Assembly (NCBI GenBank): GCA_964501185.1
Contig: CAZCRT010000001.1
Coordinates: forward strand, 74,123-138,122
Length of the DNA: 64,000 nt
From: BS150m-G50 sp964501185 [NCBI: uncultured Bacteroidia bacterium]
GTDB lineage: Bacteria; CAIWAD01; BS150m-G50
Direction: 5' to 3'
Shown: in pieces, positions 46,535-55,775 of the stretch
How the letters are laid out: each line of letters begins with the position of its first letter
How positions within the stretch are numbered: the stretch's first letter is position 1
Position numbers and translations under genes: made by a program
Notes under the pieces: generated by a model
Seen by the model: the letters and a program-made list of their open reading frames with translations, nothing else
What the model was told of the DNA's origin: nothing
Databases searched by the model: none

Positions 46535-46801
46535 TCATGGATATTGCTGATCCGCTTCAGGCTCATATCCAAAAAACTCACCGAGCATTTCCATCGCTGG
46601 CTGATATTTCTCTTTCTCCAGGTAGAACAGGAAACCACCATTGGCCGGCGTCATCCAGCCCTGCCACTCGTTCTGTGGTAAATCTGAAAAAGGAGCGATA
46701 TTTATCACATAACCGGCTTTCTCAAGATGCTCCCGGGCAGACCTGAGTGCATCCAGATCTTCAAGTTGCAGTACCGGGATCAATTCAGGTTGTTTCGTCA
46801 T
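46535..46801 (-). CDS. Small conserved-looking hypothetical protein
   Basis: An 88-aa soluble protein (ELIPVLQLEDLDALRSAREHLEKAGY then PANGGFLFYLEKEKYQPAMEMLGEFFGYEP). The layout, a short alpha-beta sandwich with a late helix, is reminiscent of DUF2007-type small proteins, but I cannot assign it. It starts 12 bases after the fadN stop with agggtgg upstream, so it is probably part of the fad operon. Confidence 0.6.
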   Translation of the reverse strand: MTKQPELIPVLQLEDLDALRSAREHLEKAGYVINIAPFSDLPQNEWQGWMTPANGGFLFYLEKEKYQPAMEMLGEFFGYEPEADQQYP

Positions 46802-46813
46802 ACTAACACCACC

Positions 46814-49147
46814 CTAATTACGCAACGGCTTACCGGTCTTCAGCATATGCCCCAATCGTGCCTGAGTCTGAGGATTGGCGCATAATCCCACGAAAACCTC
46901 CCGCTCCAGATCGAGCAGGTATTGCTCATTAACAGGTGTAGCTTCTCCACCACGATCTCCGCCTGTCAACACATTGGCAAGGGCATTACCAAGCAGCGCA
47001 TCATATTCAGTGATTACACCTTTGCGCTTAAATGAGTCAACCGTGCTCTCAATTGCCAGTCTGCCACCAATACCGGGCAGGATAATATCCTCGCACATTG
47101 CCGGTGCTTCATATTCTGCAGCCATCTCGCGTGCCACCTCAATTGCCCGCTCGAGAAGTCGCGCTCTGGGAACAACGATTTCATCCGTCTTCTGCAGGAA
47201 TCCGAACTGGATCGCCTCTCTGGCAGAAGTAGCTATCTTTGCGAAGGCAATTGACTCAAATGCTTTCTGTACGACCGGGAATGGGCCGGGAACCCCCTTC
47301 GCCATGCGCTCCCGGAAGTTGAGCAGCAGGCGTAAGTTGCCACCGCCACCCGGAATCAGGCCTACGCCCACTTCAACCAGACCGGCGTAAAGCTCTGCAG
47401 ATGCCACAATACGATCACAAGCTGCCACCAGCTCGACGCCACCACCGAGGCAGAGGTTGAAAGGTGCTGCAACAACCGGGAAGGGTGCAAAGCGAAGTGA
47501 CTGATTCAGATCCTGGAAAGCGCGTGTCACCTCTTCGATCTGATCCCACTGTTGTTTCTGAGACATTTCCAGAATCATGGCAATGTTGGCACCGGCGCTG
47601 AAATGTTCACCCTCATGGCCGATAACCAGTGCCTGCCAGCGGTTTTCCCTGATATGGTCTCTGGCTGCAGTGATAGTTTCCAGTATGGAGCCATCGATCG
47701 GGTTAAGTCCCGGCTGCAGAATACTGTGAAAATCCACCAGCCCGACACCATCACCAGCGTCGCGGAAGCTGGCTGACCAGTTCCTGACAATCGCGGGCCC
47801 CTGATGCGCCAGCCGTTCCACCAGATCAGGCTTTTCCTTAACCAGGTGGAAGCTGTCCGTCGTGAAATCGTATTCCTGCTTCTCGGTGGCATGCCACCTG
47901 AAAAAGGTAAAAGCGTCATGCTGAATAATGGATTCAGCCTTCCCGAGTGACATATGACGCTCCTGCATGGCCTTCAGGCTGCGTTGTATTCCCAACATGT
48001 CCCAGGTCTCGAACAAACCATGCTGCCACCCGTAACCCCACATCATCGAGTGATCGATATCCTGCAGATTCTCGGCAAAATGTGGCATGTAGTTTACCGC
48101 GTAGAGGAAAGTCTCACTTAGAATGTCAAAGATAAACCGGCCAGATTTGTCGTCGGAGTAATAAAGAGCCGAGACAGAGCGTCCGAAATCCTTCCAGTTT
48201 TTTGCCAGACGCACCCCGTCGAAACGGGATTTAGCGGCAGGCTGATAGTCCAGCGTGGCGGGATTCAACTCGTGAATAACACCCTTCCCTATCTTTTTGT
48301 AGAAACCGGCGCCACTTTTCTGCCCCAGGCGGCCATCATCAACAAGCTGCTGCAGGAATTCAGGGGGAGTAAAATATCCCTTCTCCACCTCTTCCAGAGC
48401 GTGATCACGCGAAGTACCGGTTACATGGACAACCGTATCGAGGCCTACCACATCGGCAGTCCGGAAAGTCGCACTCTTGGGACGGCCCAGAAGAGATCCG
48501 GTCAAAGCGTCTGTATCAGTGATAGAAAGACCATATTCCAGGGCTTTGCGCATGGTGAGCAGCAGCCCGAATATTCCCAGTCGATTGGCAATGAAGTTGG
48601 GAGTATCATTGGTCATAACCACCCGTTTGCCAAGCGTGCCCTGCAGGAACTCGATGAAATTGTCCAACGGTTTCCCTGACATCTTACCGGCGACTATTTC
48701 TACAAGAGGTAGATAGCGCGGGGGATTGAAAAAGTGGGTGATTATGAAGCGGTTGGCAACATCGTCAGGCAGGCCCGCGGTCAAATCCTGCAGCAGAATA
48801 CCGGAGGTATTAGAGGAAATGACAGCGTCCTTATGCAGATGGGGAACAATCCGTTGATAGAGCTGCTGTTTCCAGTCCAGCCGTTCGGCAATTACTTCAA
48901 CTACCCAGTCCACATCCTGCAGCAGTTCAGGATGATCATCATAATTGCAGGGTTTGATCTGACTGTAAGTGCGGGAATCGTAGAAAGGAGAAGGCTTCAG
49001 TTTACGGGCGGTTGCGATCCCCTGCTCTGCCAGCTCCTGATTGAGATCGTACAGAAGCGCACCTACCCCGCAGTTGGTGAGATGTGCCGCGATCTGGCTG
49101 CCCATAACTCCGGCGCCCAGCACGGCTACCTGTTTTATCTGCGACAT
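46814..49147 (-). CDS. fadN: 3-hydroxyacyl-CoA dehydrogenase / enoyl-CoA hydratase fusion (FadN/FadB-like)
   Basis: A 777-aa bifunctional beta-oxidation enzyme: hydration of trans-2-enoyl-CoA and NAD-dependent oxidation of the 3-hydroxy product. The dehydrogenase comes first (GAGVMGSQIAAHL, NTSGI, THFFNPPRYLPLVEIV, NDTPNFIANR), then a crotonase domain (FSAGANIAMI, GGGVELVAACDR). This order matches Bacillus FadN rather than E. coli FadB. The start at 49147 has aggaggtaac; an extension of 25 codons overlaps the thiolase gene and is rejected. It lies one base after fadA. Confidence 0.93.
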   Translation of the reverse strand: MSQIKQVAVLGAGVMGSQIAAHLTNCGVGALLYDLNQELAEQGIATARKLKPSPFYDSRTYSQIKPCNYDDHPELLQDVDWVVEVIAERLDWKQQLYQRIVPHLHKDAVISSNTSGILLQDLTAGLPDDVANRFIITHFFNPPRYLPLVEIVAGKMSGKPLDNFIEFLQGTLGKRVVMTNDTPNFIANRLGIFGLLLTMRKALEYGLSITDTDALTGSLLGRPKSATFRTADVVGLDTVVHVTGTSRDHALEEVEKGYFTPPEFLQQLVDDGRLGQKSGAGFYKKIGKGVIHELNPATLDYQPAAKSRFDGVRLAKNWKDFGRSVSALYYSDDKSGRFIFDILSETFLYAVNYMPHFAENLQDIDHSMMWGYGWQHGLFETWDMLGIQRSLKAMQERHMSLGKAESIIQHDAFTFFRWHATEKQEYDFTTDSFHLVKEKPDLVERLAHQGPAIVRNWSASFRDAGDGVGLVDFHSILQPGLNPIDGSILETITAARDHIRENRWQALVIGHEGEHFSAGANIAMILEMSQKQQWDQIEEVTRAFQDLNQSLRFAPFPVVAAPFNLCLGGGVELVAACDRIVASAELYAGLVEVGVGLIPGGGGNLRLLLNFRERMAKGVPGPFPVVQKAFESIAFAKIATSAREAIQFGFLQKTDEIVVPRARLLERAIEVAREMAAEYEAPAMCEDIILPGIGGRLAIESTVDSFKRKGVITEYDALLGNALANVLTGGDRGGEATPVNEQYLLDLEREVFVGLCANPQTQARLGHMLKTGKPLRN

Positions 49148-49148
49148 G

Positions 49149-50291
49149 TTACCTCCTGCGAATGATGGTGGCGATTCCCTGGCCGGTACCGATGCACATG
49201 GTGGCCAGCCCCAGCTCGACATCCTGTTGTTCCATCACATTCAGCAGAGTAGTCAGAATGCGGGCACCGGATGTTCCAAGTGGATGGCCAAGGGCGATAG
49301 CCCCACCGTTGAGGTTGATCCTGTCCGGATCCCAGCCACCCCTGCGAATGACATAAAGCGATTGAGCTGCAAAAGCCTCATTCAGCTCGACAGCCTCGAT
49401 ATCTGCCATTTTCAGGTTAGCCCGTGCCAGCGCTTTTTCAGTTGCGGGCAACGGCCCCTTCCCCATTTTTTCCCACTCCACCCCGGCTACAGCCCGGGAG
49501 ATTATCTCGGCGCGAATGGTCAGGTCGTGCTCTCTGGCGTACTCCTCGCTGGTGATAAGCAGGGCGGCAGTACCATAGGAAACGGGGCTGGAGGTGGCAG
49601 CAGTGACTGTACCCCCGGCGTCAAAAGCGGGGTCGAGCGATTGAATTTTTTCAAGATCGGGCTGGCGTGGACCTTCATCATGGGCAACATCGGCCTCATC
49701 CAGTTTGAATGGAACGATTTCCCTGTCGAACCGCTTATCAGCCTGTGCGGCCAGTGCCTTCTCATGCGATGCCAGCGCGAACTGCTCCTGGTCAGCCCGG
49801 GATATATCCAGCTCCTGAGCCAGGAGCTCGGCAGTCTCACCCATGCCGATGTAATACCCCTTTTCATACAATGGCGGGTTGAAGCTGGGGTTGTAGCCAC
49901 CCATCGGCACCCTCAACATATCCTCAATACCACCGGCCACCCCTGCCTGATACTCCCCGAGTTCGATCGCGCGGGAGATATTGTGCAGGGTTTCCATCGA
50001 GGAACCACAGAAACGGTTGACAACAGTAGCTCCTGCGGTGTGCGGTACTCCCGCCAGAATCGAGATAGTGCGGGCGATCAACATCCCCTGTAATCCCTCT
50101 GGAAAAGCGCAGCCATACTGCACGTCTTCCAGATCATTCAGGTCGAGACCTGGGTTGCGTTTGAAAAGCTCGCTTAAGACGGCAGCCCCCAGGTCATCGG
50201 GACGCAAACTGAGCAGTGGGCTGTTTTTCAGGGCGATGGGCGAGCGGACCGCATCAACGATAACGGCAACAGTCGATTTACCTCGTGTCAT
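49149..50291 (-). CDS. fadA: Acetyl-CoA acyltransferase (3-ketoacyl-CoA thiolase)
   Basis: Thiolase completing each beta-oxidation cycle, 380 aa. The acyl-accepting cysteine lies in VNRFCGSSMET (about residue 90), the general base histidine in NGGAIALGHPLGTSGAR, and the second cysteine in MCIGTGQG. Length is normal. It overlaps fadE by 4 bases and is followed one base later by fadN, in the same order as the Bacillus fad operon read in transcription order reversed at its ends (E-A-N here). Confidence 0.95.
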   Translation of the reverse strand: MTRGKSTVAVIVDAVRSPIALKNSPLLSLRPDDLGAAVLSELFKRNPGLDLNDLEDVQYGCAFPEGLQGMLIARTISILAGVPHTAGATVVNRFCGSSMETLHNISRAIELGEYQAGVAGGIEDMLRVPMGGYNPSFNPPLYEKGYYIGMGETAELLAQELDISRADQEQFALASHEKALAAQADKRFDREIVPFKLDEADVAHDEGPRQPDLEKIQSLDPAFDAGGTVTAATSSPVSYGTAALLITSEEYAREHDLTIRAEIISRAVAGVEWEKMGKGPLPATEKALARANLKMADIEAVELNEAFAAQSLYVIRRGGWDPDRINLNGGAIALGHPLGTSGARILTTLLNVMEQQDVELGLATMCIGTGQGIATIIRRR

Positions 50292-52003
50292 TGTAACCTC
50301 TCCTTCCGATTAGCAATAAGGTCGGCGGCAAGCTCCAGTTCGTGCTGGTAGCGGTTTTCGTCAAGTTCCAGTGCCTCTATCTGGTTCTGAATTCGCTTCC
50401 GGGAGTCAGCTGGTGTGTCGCAGTACGCCAGCAGGGGTGGGGCGATCCGTTGCAGCAGATCGCGTGTATCCAACTCAATCAGCCTCAGTATGCTCCGTTG
50501 AAAGGAAGCTGGATCGTCCTGGTTGATCCGCAGTAGTGCGCTGTCAAAAATGTATATCTGTGTAAACAGGTCCGCAATGTCTTCCGCCAGGTGGTGGTGG
50601 TGACGTAGATCCTGGCCTGAAAACACCAGTGTTTCTTTAAATAGATCCAACGCAAGCAACTTGAGGTTGTTCAGAATGGCGCCACTGACAGTCAATTCAG
50701 AGCGCAGCCCATCTGGCGGCTTCCGAAAAGCGCCAGCCATCGTATCGCGGACCGGCAGCTGTTCCATCAGCGTGTCTTTCATGATGTAGCCGGTAATGAT
50801 CTGACGGTTAATTTCATTTGTACCTTCAAAGATGCGGTCCACCCTGGCGTCACGATAAATTGCCGCCACGCTGTATTCTTCGCTGAAACCATAACCACCA
50901 TGGATCTGGACACCATCATCAGCCACCAGTGCCAGCGATTCACTTCCATAGATCTTCACCATGGATGTCTGTACGGCGAAACCCTCACTGGCAGCCGCTA
51001 ATTCCGGCGGTGAAAGGTCCGCCCTGATCTGCTCCTCCATTTCACCAATAGTGCGGTAGACGATGGAGTCAAGGCCATAAATACGGACAAAATCACGTGC
51101 CAGTTTGCGCCTGATGGCAGGGAAGTTAAGAATTGGTTCACCGAACTGATGCCTTTCGGCAGCGTACTCTATTGTATCCTCCAGCACGGCTTTGCACATG
51201 CCCAGATCCATCGCACCCAGTTTATAACGACCAAAGTTAAGGATGTTGAAGGCAATTTCATGACCCTTGCCAATCTCGCCCAGGGTGCTATCCAGTGATA
51301 GTTTGACATTCTCGAAAGTAACAGAAGCGGTCGAGGAGCCCTTCAACCCCATTTTATGCTCCTCTTCACCTACCGTAACCCCCTCGAGCTGACGATCCAC
51401 CAGAAAAGCAGTGTTCTCTTTACCGTCGATTTTTGCGTAGACGATGAAGAGATCAGCAAATCCGGCATTGGTGATGAACTGTTTGCTGCCGTTCAACAAC
51501 CAGCTGTCCCCATCCGGAGTTTTCTCGGCATGGGTTTTGATGTTAAGTGCGTCTGATCCCGCACCAGGTTCAGTCAGACAGTATGCACTCATCGTCTCAC
51601 CGGTGGCAATTCTCGGGAGGTAATGCTCCCTCTGGGCATCACTGCCAAAATAGAGAACAGGCAACATGCCAATTCCTACCTGTACCCCCAGTGTTACCAC
51701 AAAGGAGGCACATCGGGAGCAGGCCAGAGCTTCGCTGAGTAGAATGCCGGTTGTCTTGTCCATACCCAGGCCGCCGTAAGCTTCTGGTATTTCAGCAGAA
51801 AGCAATCCGAGTTCAGCGGATTCCTTTAACAGAGCGAAGGTCAGGTCGCGATCAAAGGCATCAATTTCGCTACGGCGCGGGAGAACCTTTTCTGTGGCAT
51901 ATTCCCTCACAAGTGCGGCAATTTCCCTGTGCTCGGGGCTAAGTTGCTCCCGGGAGAATATCGTTGGTGCGGTCTCCAGGCTGGTTAAGAAGGAAGTACC
52001 CAT
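50288..52003 (-). CDS. fadE: Acyl-CoA dehydrogenase (FadE-like, long form)
   Basis: First step of beta-oxidation: FAD-dependent dehydrogenation of acyl-CoA. The 571-aa protein has the ACAD core (AYCLTEPGAGSDA, LNGSKQFITNAGFADLFIV, the GIHGGYGFSEEY-like segment VQIHGGYGFSEEYSVAAIYRDARVDRIFEGTNEINRQI) plus a C-terminal extension of about 170 aa. That size is like VLCAD and Bacillus FadE. It is the first gene of the operon, behind a 987-base gene-free stretch that carries repeated palindromes. Confidence 0.94.
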   Translation of the reverse strand: MGTSFLTSLETAPTIFSREQLSPEHREIAALVREYATEKVLPRRSEIDAFDRDLTFALLKESAELGLLSAEIPEAYGGLGMDKTTGILLSEALACSRCASFVVTLGVQVGIGMLPVLYFGSDAQREHYLPRIATGETMSAYCLTEPGAGSDALNIKTHAEKTPDGDSWLLNGSKQFITNAGFADLFIVYAKIDGKENTAFLVDRQLEGVTVGEEEHKMGLKGSSTASVTFENVKLSLDSTLGEIGKGHEIAFNILNFGRYKLGAMDLGMCKAVLEDTIEYAAERHQFGEPILNFPAIRRKLARDFVRIYGLDSIVYRTIGEMEEQIRADLSPPELAAASEGFAVQTSMVKIYGSESLALVADDGVQIHGGYGFSEEYSVAAIYRDARVDRIFEGTNEINRQIITGYIMKDTLMEQLPVRDTMAGAFRKPPDGLRSELTVSGAILNNLKLLALDLFKETLVFSGQDLRHHHHLAEDIADLFTQIYIFDSALLRINQDDPASFQRSILRLIELDTRDLLQRIAPPLLAYCDTPADSRKRIQNQIEALELDENRYQHELELAADLIANRKERLQ

Positions 52004-52431
52004 ACTGACTCCCGTTGGTTTAGAGGTGAAGATTAAGAATCAACAGTTTACGCGCCGGTTGTGAGTTGTCGATATCATAGAAACAGCAGACAGGTACGAT
52101 TTAACAACACAGCGTCACAATGAAAAAGGTACGACAGAAGGAACATATCAAAAAAACAGGGTTTTAGCAATTCGATTCAGTCTGCAACGATACATAACAG
52201 GAATTGGGTGTTGTGAAATATCTGTACAGGACGCAGCTGAAGTAAAATCACTAACCGGGATCGATCGTTTGCAGATAAAGATCACAGTCATGATGATGGT
52301 GAGTGGGGCAGGGATAAAAAGGAAACCGTGTAGGGATCGCTGGCCAGATTGGCAGATAATTGTTTACATGAACAGTATGTGGTTTGCAGGAAGCCGGGTA
52401 TCAGGCACCAGCACGATGCGACATCTGACAG

Positions 52432-52447
52432 AGACTTCCGGAAGTCT
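52432..52447. repeat. Palindrome AGACTTCCGGAAGTCT
   Basis: A perfect 16-bp palindrome with core ACTTCCGGAAGT, the first of three such sites in 510 bases. A degenerate relative (agttctggaagtc) follows near 52498. Confidence 0.8.
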
Positions 52448-52709
52448 GAAGCCCATGGTCTGAAAAATGAATACAGTGCGGCACTCCTGTCAGAAAACAG
52501 TTCTGGAAGTCCCGAAGAGCAACAGGTGTGTACCGAAAGCAAACCACCAGAATAATAAGTCAGATACTATGACGGGGAGGATATGTTATGACTCCCCGGT
52601 CAAATCGCGATGATGTTTAAGCTCCAGGAGAGCTCGAAAACTCGGATATCCATGAGTTAAATGAGTTAATTCAGATATAGCAATATGATGACCGGATAAT
52701 TATTTTATG

Positions 52710-52727
52710 ACCATATGTCCATATGGT
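52710..52727. repeat. Palindrome ACCATATG-TC-CATATGGT
   Basis: Perfect 8-bp arms around TC, sequence-unrelated to the neighbouring ACTTCCGGAAGT sites. Could be an operator or a cruciform-forming element. Confidence 0.7.
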
Positions 52728-52789
52728 GAATAGTGGGTCACAAATATATCAGGCAAAGTGAATGTGCTGGTCTATAGCATTACTGATGA

Positions 52790-52803
52790 GACTTCCGGAA
52801 GTC
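52790..52803. repeat. Palindrome GACTTCCGGAAGTC
   Basis: The second ACTTCCGGAAGT site, a perfect 14-bp palindrome. Flanking gatga and tcatc extend it imperfectly. Confidence 0.8.
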
Positions 52804-52920
52804 ATCTTGCGGTCTCCGTTTGTACAACCAGATCGGCCGGAAGATTAATTAATCCAAACTATAAGCATGTGTTTTTGCATGAGGTGAGATGAAAAGCTGA
52901 GATATTAAAAGGAGGGGCGA

Positions 52921-52938
52921 GACACTTCCGGAAGTGTC
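52921..52938. repeat. Palindrome GACACTTCCGGAAGTGTC
   Basis: The third ACTTCCGGAAGT site, a perfect 18-bp palindrome, 53 bases past the stop of the YdeI-like gene (minus strand). At this location it could also act as a transcript-end hairpin. Confidence 0.8.
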
Positions 52939-52990
52939 TTCGAACAAATTCAGTGAGTGTCTGTTAAGTCAAGGTCTCTGAACAGAATAA

Positions 52991-53566
52991 CTAGAGCATT
53001 CCAGGTTTCTGATTTCTGGATGCCATTATGACAGTCCTGGCGATTCGCTTAAGCCGGGTTTCCTCGCGTCTGGCACTCTCAATCCAGCCTATAAAATGAT
53101 GTTTGTATGAAGGCGCCAGATTGGTGAAATTCGTCAGAGCTTGATGATCTGCAGCAAGCGCACAGGCGAGATCAGCAGGAATTTTCAGTGGGGCTTTACG
53201 GGGCGGAAGCTGTTCCCAGCGACCGTTGCTCCTTGCTTCTTCAATACAACGTATACCGGCAGGAGTCATTTTCCCCTGGCTTATCATACGTCGAGCCCTC
53301 TGGCGATTGAGATCTGACCAGACACTGTTCCTGCGGCGGGGAGAAAAACGGATGACATACTTTTCATCGTCAATTCGTTTGAGAATGCCATCTATCCAGC
53401 CGAAACAGAGCGCTTCCTCTACTGCGTCATTGTAGGGCAGGGTGGCTTTGCCGGTGTGCTTCTTGTAGCGCACCAGCCAGATTTCGGTTGCCTGGTCGCA
53501 GTACTTTTCAAGCCAGGCGCGCCACGTTTTTCGCTCCGTAACCAGAAGCTGCTGGCCGATTTTCAT
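52991..53566 (-). CDS. YdeI/OmpD-associated family protein
   Basis: A 191-aa cytoplasmic protein with the family pattern: RAWLEKYCDQATEIWLVRYKK, YNDAVEEALCFGWIDGILKRIDDEKYVIRFSPRRRNSVWSDLN, and a C-terminal domain ending in FIGWIESARREETRLKRIARTVIMAS, as in the YdeI (bacteriocin-protection) family. Molecular function unknown. No clear ribosome binding site precedes the ATG. Confidence 0.85.
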   Translation of the reverse strand: MKIGQQLLVTERKTWRAWLEKYCDQATEIWLVRYKKHTGKATLPYNDAVEEALCFGWIDGILKRIDDEKYVIRFSPRRRNSVWSDLNRQRARRMISQGKMTPAGIRCIEEARSNGRWEQLPPRKAPLKIPADLACALAADHQALTNFTNLAPSYKHHFIGWIESARREETRLKRIARTVIMASRNQKPGML

Positions 53567-53623
53567 AATGTTAAGAGGGTTGATTCAGGTTCATGTCGAT
53601 TATGCGTTAAGATCCCGAGCACC

Positions 53624-53902
53624 TCAGCTGGCAGGTATACAGATTTTTCCTGCGCTGATCAGCTGAGTTCCTCCGGGAAGCATCAACTCTTTTTGTGACC
53701 TGGTAAAGAACACCAGCCCCCCGTAGCTCATAAGGTAACGGAATACCTTGTTCCGGAAACCGCCCCGTGTAATCACCACCAGAGGATTCTTCTCACTGTT
53801 TGCCAGTTGCTGGAACACTTCAGGCTCAACCTGCACAATTGCACCGGAGGCCTTTATCGCGTTCATCCCCGCCGCCGCGCCTGCCGTTACTCCTCCATAC
53901 AT
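53624..53902 (-). CDS. Hypothetical 92-aa protein
   Basis: A small protein starting with a Gly/Ala-rich segment (MYGGVTAGAAAGMNAIKASG) and then FRNKVFRYLMSYGGLVFFTRSQKELMLPGGTQLISAGKICIP. No family recognised. aaagggg at good spacing supports the ATG, and the frame looks coding. Positioned between the YdeI-like gene and a broken VOC gene. Confidence 0.6.
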   Translation of the reverse strand: MYGGVTAGAAAGMNAIKASGAIVQVEPEVFQQLANSEKNPLVVITRGGFRNKVFRYLMSYGGLVFFTRSQKELMLPGGTQLISAGKICIPAS

Positions 53903-53959
53903 CTGTTACCCCTTTGTTGATACAGTCGTCCCCACCCCTGTAATAAAAGCTATACCGGA

Positions 53960-54194
53960 TTAAGGTTTTCCGGCAAACTCGATATTATTACCATCGGGAT
54001 CCTGAACAATGAACATTGCAAAGTCCTCAGAAAACTCCGTTTACATCATTCTTACACTCACCAGTCCGCATCATCTCGCCCGGCCCCATCTCCCCTTCAT
54101 CTACCAGCCCCAATTGTGCCTGATAAAAATGCAGAGCCCGCTTCAGGTCGGTCACGTAGATCCCAACCACATTTATCCCTGATCTCAGCGCCAT
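53960..54194 (-). pseudogene. VOC-family gene remnant
   Basis: The N-terminal module start is intact (GINVVGIYVTDLKRALHFYQ, then GLVDEGEMGPGEMM), ending at a stop after about 46 residues. A different frame then gives FAMFIVQDPDGNNIEFAGKP, the typical C-terminal end of a VOC protein, before a stop at 53960. The middle 50 or so residues are missing and the two parts are out of frame, so an internal deletion has inactivated the gene. Confidence 0.85.
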
Positions 54195-54347
54195 GTTGAG
54201 CTCCTTCTATTCGACTGCCAGCTCTTCACATATTCAATCAAATCCTCGTACCAAGCAGGAGAATTGTGCATCCTGGCAAATCGAGACCGGAACAGCCTCA
54301 CTTCACCGCTTCATGCATTCGGTCAACAGATGCTTAAGCCTGCTACT

Positions 54348-55094
54348 CTATTTCACCGCTTCATGTATCGCCACCGCGCCAAACAGCTTTCGCTTGAAAG
54401 AGACACGGCTGAATCCGGCATCCCGCAATATTTCCGCCAGCCCCTCCGCTGAATAGAACCGGGGAATAGTCCGCGCCAGATAGGCGTATGGGGATTCAGT
54501 ACCGGAAATTCTGTGACCGGCACTTTTCACCAGCAGTTTGATGTACAGATCGTTACACCAGCGGATAAACGCAACGGGTGGGCGACTGCTTTCCAGATTA
54601 ACGAAACGTCCACCCGGCTTAAGTGCCCGGCAATAACCGGCAAAACTACGCACCAGCGTGTCCCTGTCAAGATTGATGTTACGTGTGGCAAAGGACATGG
54701 TAACAAGGTCAAGACTGTTTTCAGTAAACGGGAGCTCCTTGATGTCAGCAGTTAAAAAACGGATGGAATCCGCCTCCGGTTTGCTGCGAGCCACCTCCAG
54801 CATTTCTGGAGTGAAATCCACTCCCCAGACCTGTGTTCCCGCAGGCGCAGCCTGTTGCAGATAAACGGCAATTTCTCCTGTTCCGGTACACATATCAACC
54901 CAGTTACCGGGAGGTGCACCGGAGGCAGCCTGCTTCACCAGTTGTCGGCGCCAGCGCTTGTCAAACCCCAATGTAATTGTACGGTTTACCTGTTCGTAGG
55001 TTTGCGGAACCCTGGAAAACATTGTCTGTATCTTCCGGGATCGGCTATCGAGTTGCAGGGTCTCACAGTCAGTTTCGTGTTCAGGTTTCAGCAT
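54348..55094 (-). CDS. ubiE/menG: UbiE/MenG-type quinone C-methyltransferase
   Basis: SAM-dependent methyltransferase acting on a quinone precursor (demethylmenaquinone or the ubiquinone intermediate), 248 aa. Seen: the N-terminal FSRVPQTYEQVNRTITLGFDKRWRR, the SAM loop VDMCTGTGEIA, DFTPEMLEVA, MSFATRNI (for the family SFGIRNV), LKPGGRFVNLE and a late TRFYSAEG-like helix, FYSAEGLAEIL. A menaquinone role is more likely in an FCB-type organism, but nothing here decides it. The 14 bases of its 3' end (ttcaccgcttcatg) recur once, 50 bases downstream. Confidence 0.88.
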   Translation of the reverse strand: MLKPEHETDCETLQLDSRSRKIQTMFSRVPQTYEQVNRTITLGFDKRWRRQLVKQAASGAPPGNWVDMCTGTGEIAVYLQQAAPAGTQVWGVDFTPEMLEVARSKPEADSIRFLTADIKELPFTENSLDLVTMSFATRNINLDRDTLVRSFAGYCRALKPGGRFVNLESSRPPVAFIRWCNDLYIKLLVKSAGHRISGTESPYAYLARTIPRFYSAEGLAEILRDAGFSRVSFKRKLFGAVAIHEAVK

Positions 55095-55120
55095 CCTGTT
55101 CCTTCAGGTTAAATTCGAAT

Positions 55121-55570
55121 TTATATTGTCAGGCGCGATTGAATCGCCTGTAGCAGCTGATGTGGCTCATCGGACCCTATACGAAATCTTTTTCCTGTGG
55201 CCAGGGAGATTTCAACAGCATCAAAGCCACTGACATTATACATCCATCCATGTGGTGTCAATCTCACACCCCAGCCATAATACCACCGGTTGCGCACAAT
55301 CTCGGCATCAATAATATCACCGAGGTTGAAAGTGCGTCGGAAAATCCCGATTCCCAGCCTGCAATAAAGAATATCCTCGCTGATTACAACAGTCAATGAT
55401 CCGAATAATACACCGGTCACCAGTAACAGGCTTAAAACAAAAGCAAACCAGCCCGGATTTGACTCAACTTCGCCAATAGTAACCACCAGCAATAGAACCA
55501 GCCCCAGCAACACCAATAAGAGCGTACCGGTTTGACGATGACTGTAAGTTGCTGTTGAAGCGGTTTTCAT
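55121..55570 (-). CDS. Membrane protein with PH-like domain
   Basis: A protein of 149 aa with two membrane helices (about 15-33 and 42-62) and a beta-rich C-terminal part (LYCRLGIGIFRRTFNLGDIIDAEIVRNRWYYGWGVRLTPHGWMYNVSG, then AVEISLATGKRFRIGSDEPHQLLQAI). That part reads like a bacterial PH domain of the YdbT/DUF304 type. The start at 55570 is chosen over one 33 codons earlier because the extension is not typical; the ribosome binding site is weak. It sits 26 bases before the UbiE/MenG gene. Confidence 0.65.
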   Translation of the reverse strand: MKTASTATYSHRQTGTLLLVLLGLVLLLVVTIGEVESNPGWFAFVLSLLLVTGVLFGSLTVVISEDILYCRLGIGIFRRTFNLGDIIDAEIVRNRWYYGWGVRLTPHGWMYNVSGFDAVEISLATGKRFRIGSDEPHQLLQAIQSRLTI

Positions 55571-55775
55571 CGGATACCCGTTTAAACATAGAAGATCACT
55601 AAACGATTTCAACAACAATCCCCACGCCACCCTGCAGAAACGATCGTGGATAGATCGTCCTGATTTCACTCTGATGTTGTGTGCAATGAGTAGGGCAGAT
55701 CAGTTGCAGGTCCGCCAGAAGCCCTGATACTGAACTGGTGTTATCGTAGACGATTGTGGCTTTGACGGACCACCC

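Larger units (their letters stand above)
52004..52990. other. Gene-free stretch upstream of the fad operon
   Basis: Nearly 1 kb without a convincing gene; short open frames have poor starts and no recognisable product. It is AT-rich, especially 52660-52900, and holds three perfect ACTTCCGGAAGT palindromes plus one of another kind. The fad promoter should lie near its left end, but no clear -10/-35 is seen. Confidence 0.6.

Noticed and set aside
52269-52555. Short overlapping frames in the gene-free stretch upstream of the fad operon
   Set aside because: Both strands are open over the palindromes, no ribosome binding sites, low-complexity products.
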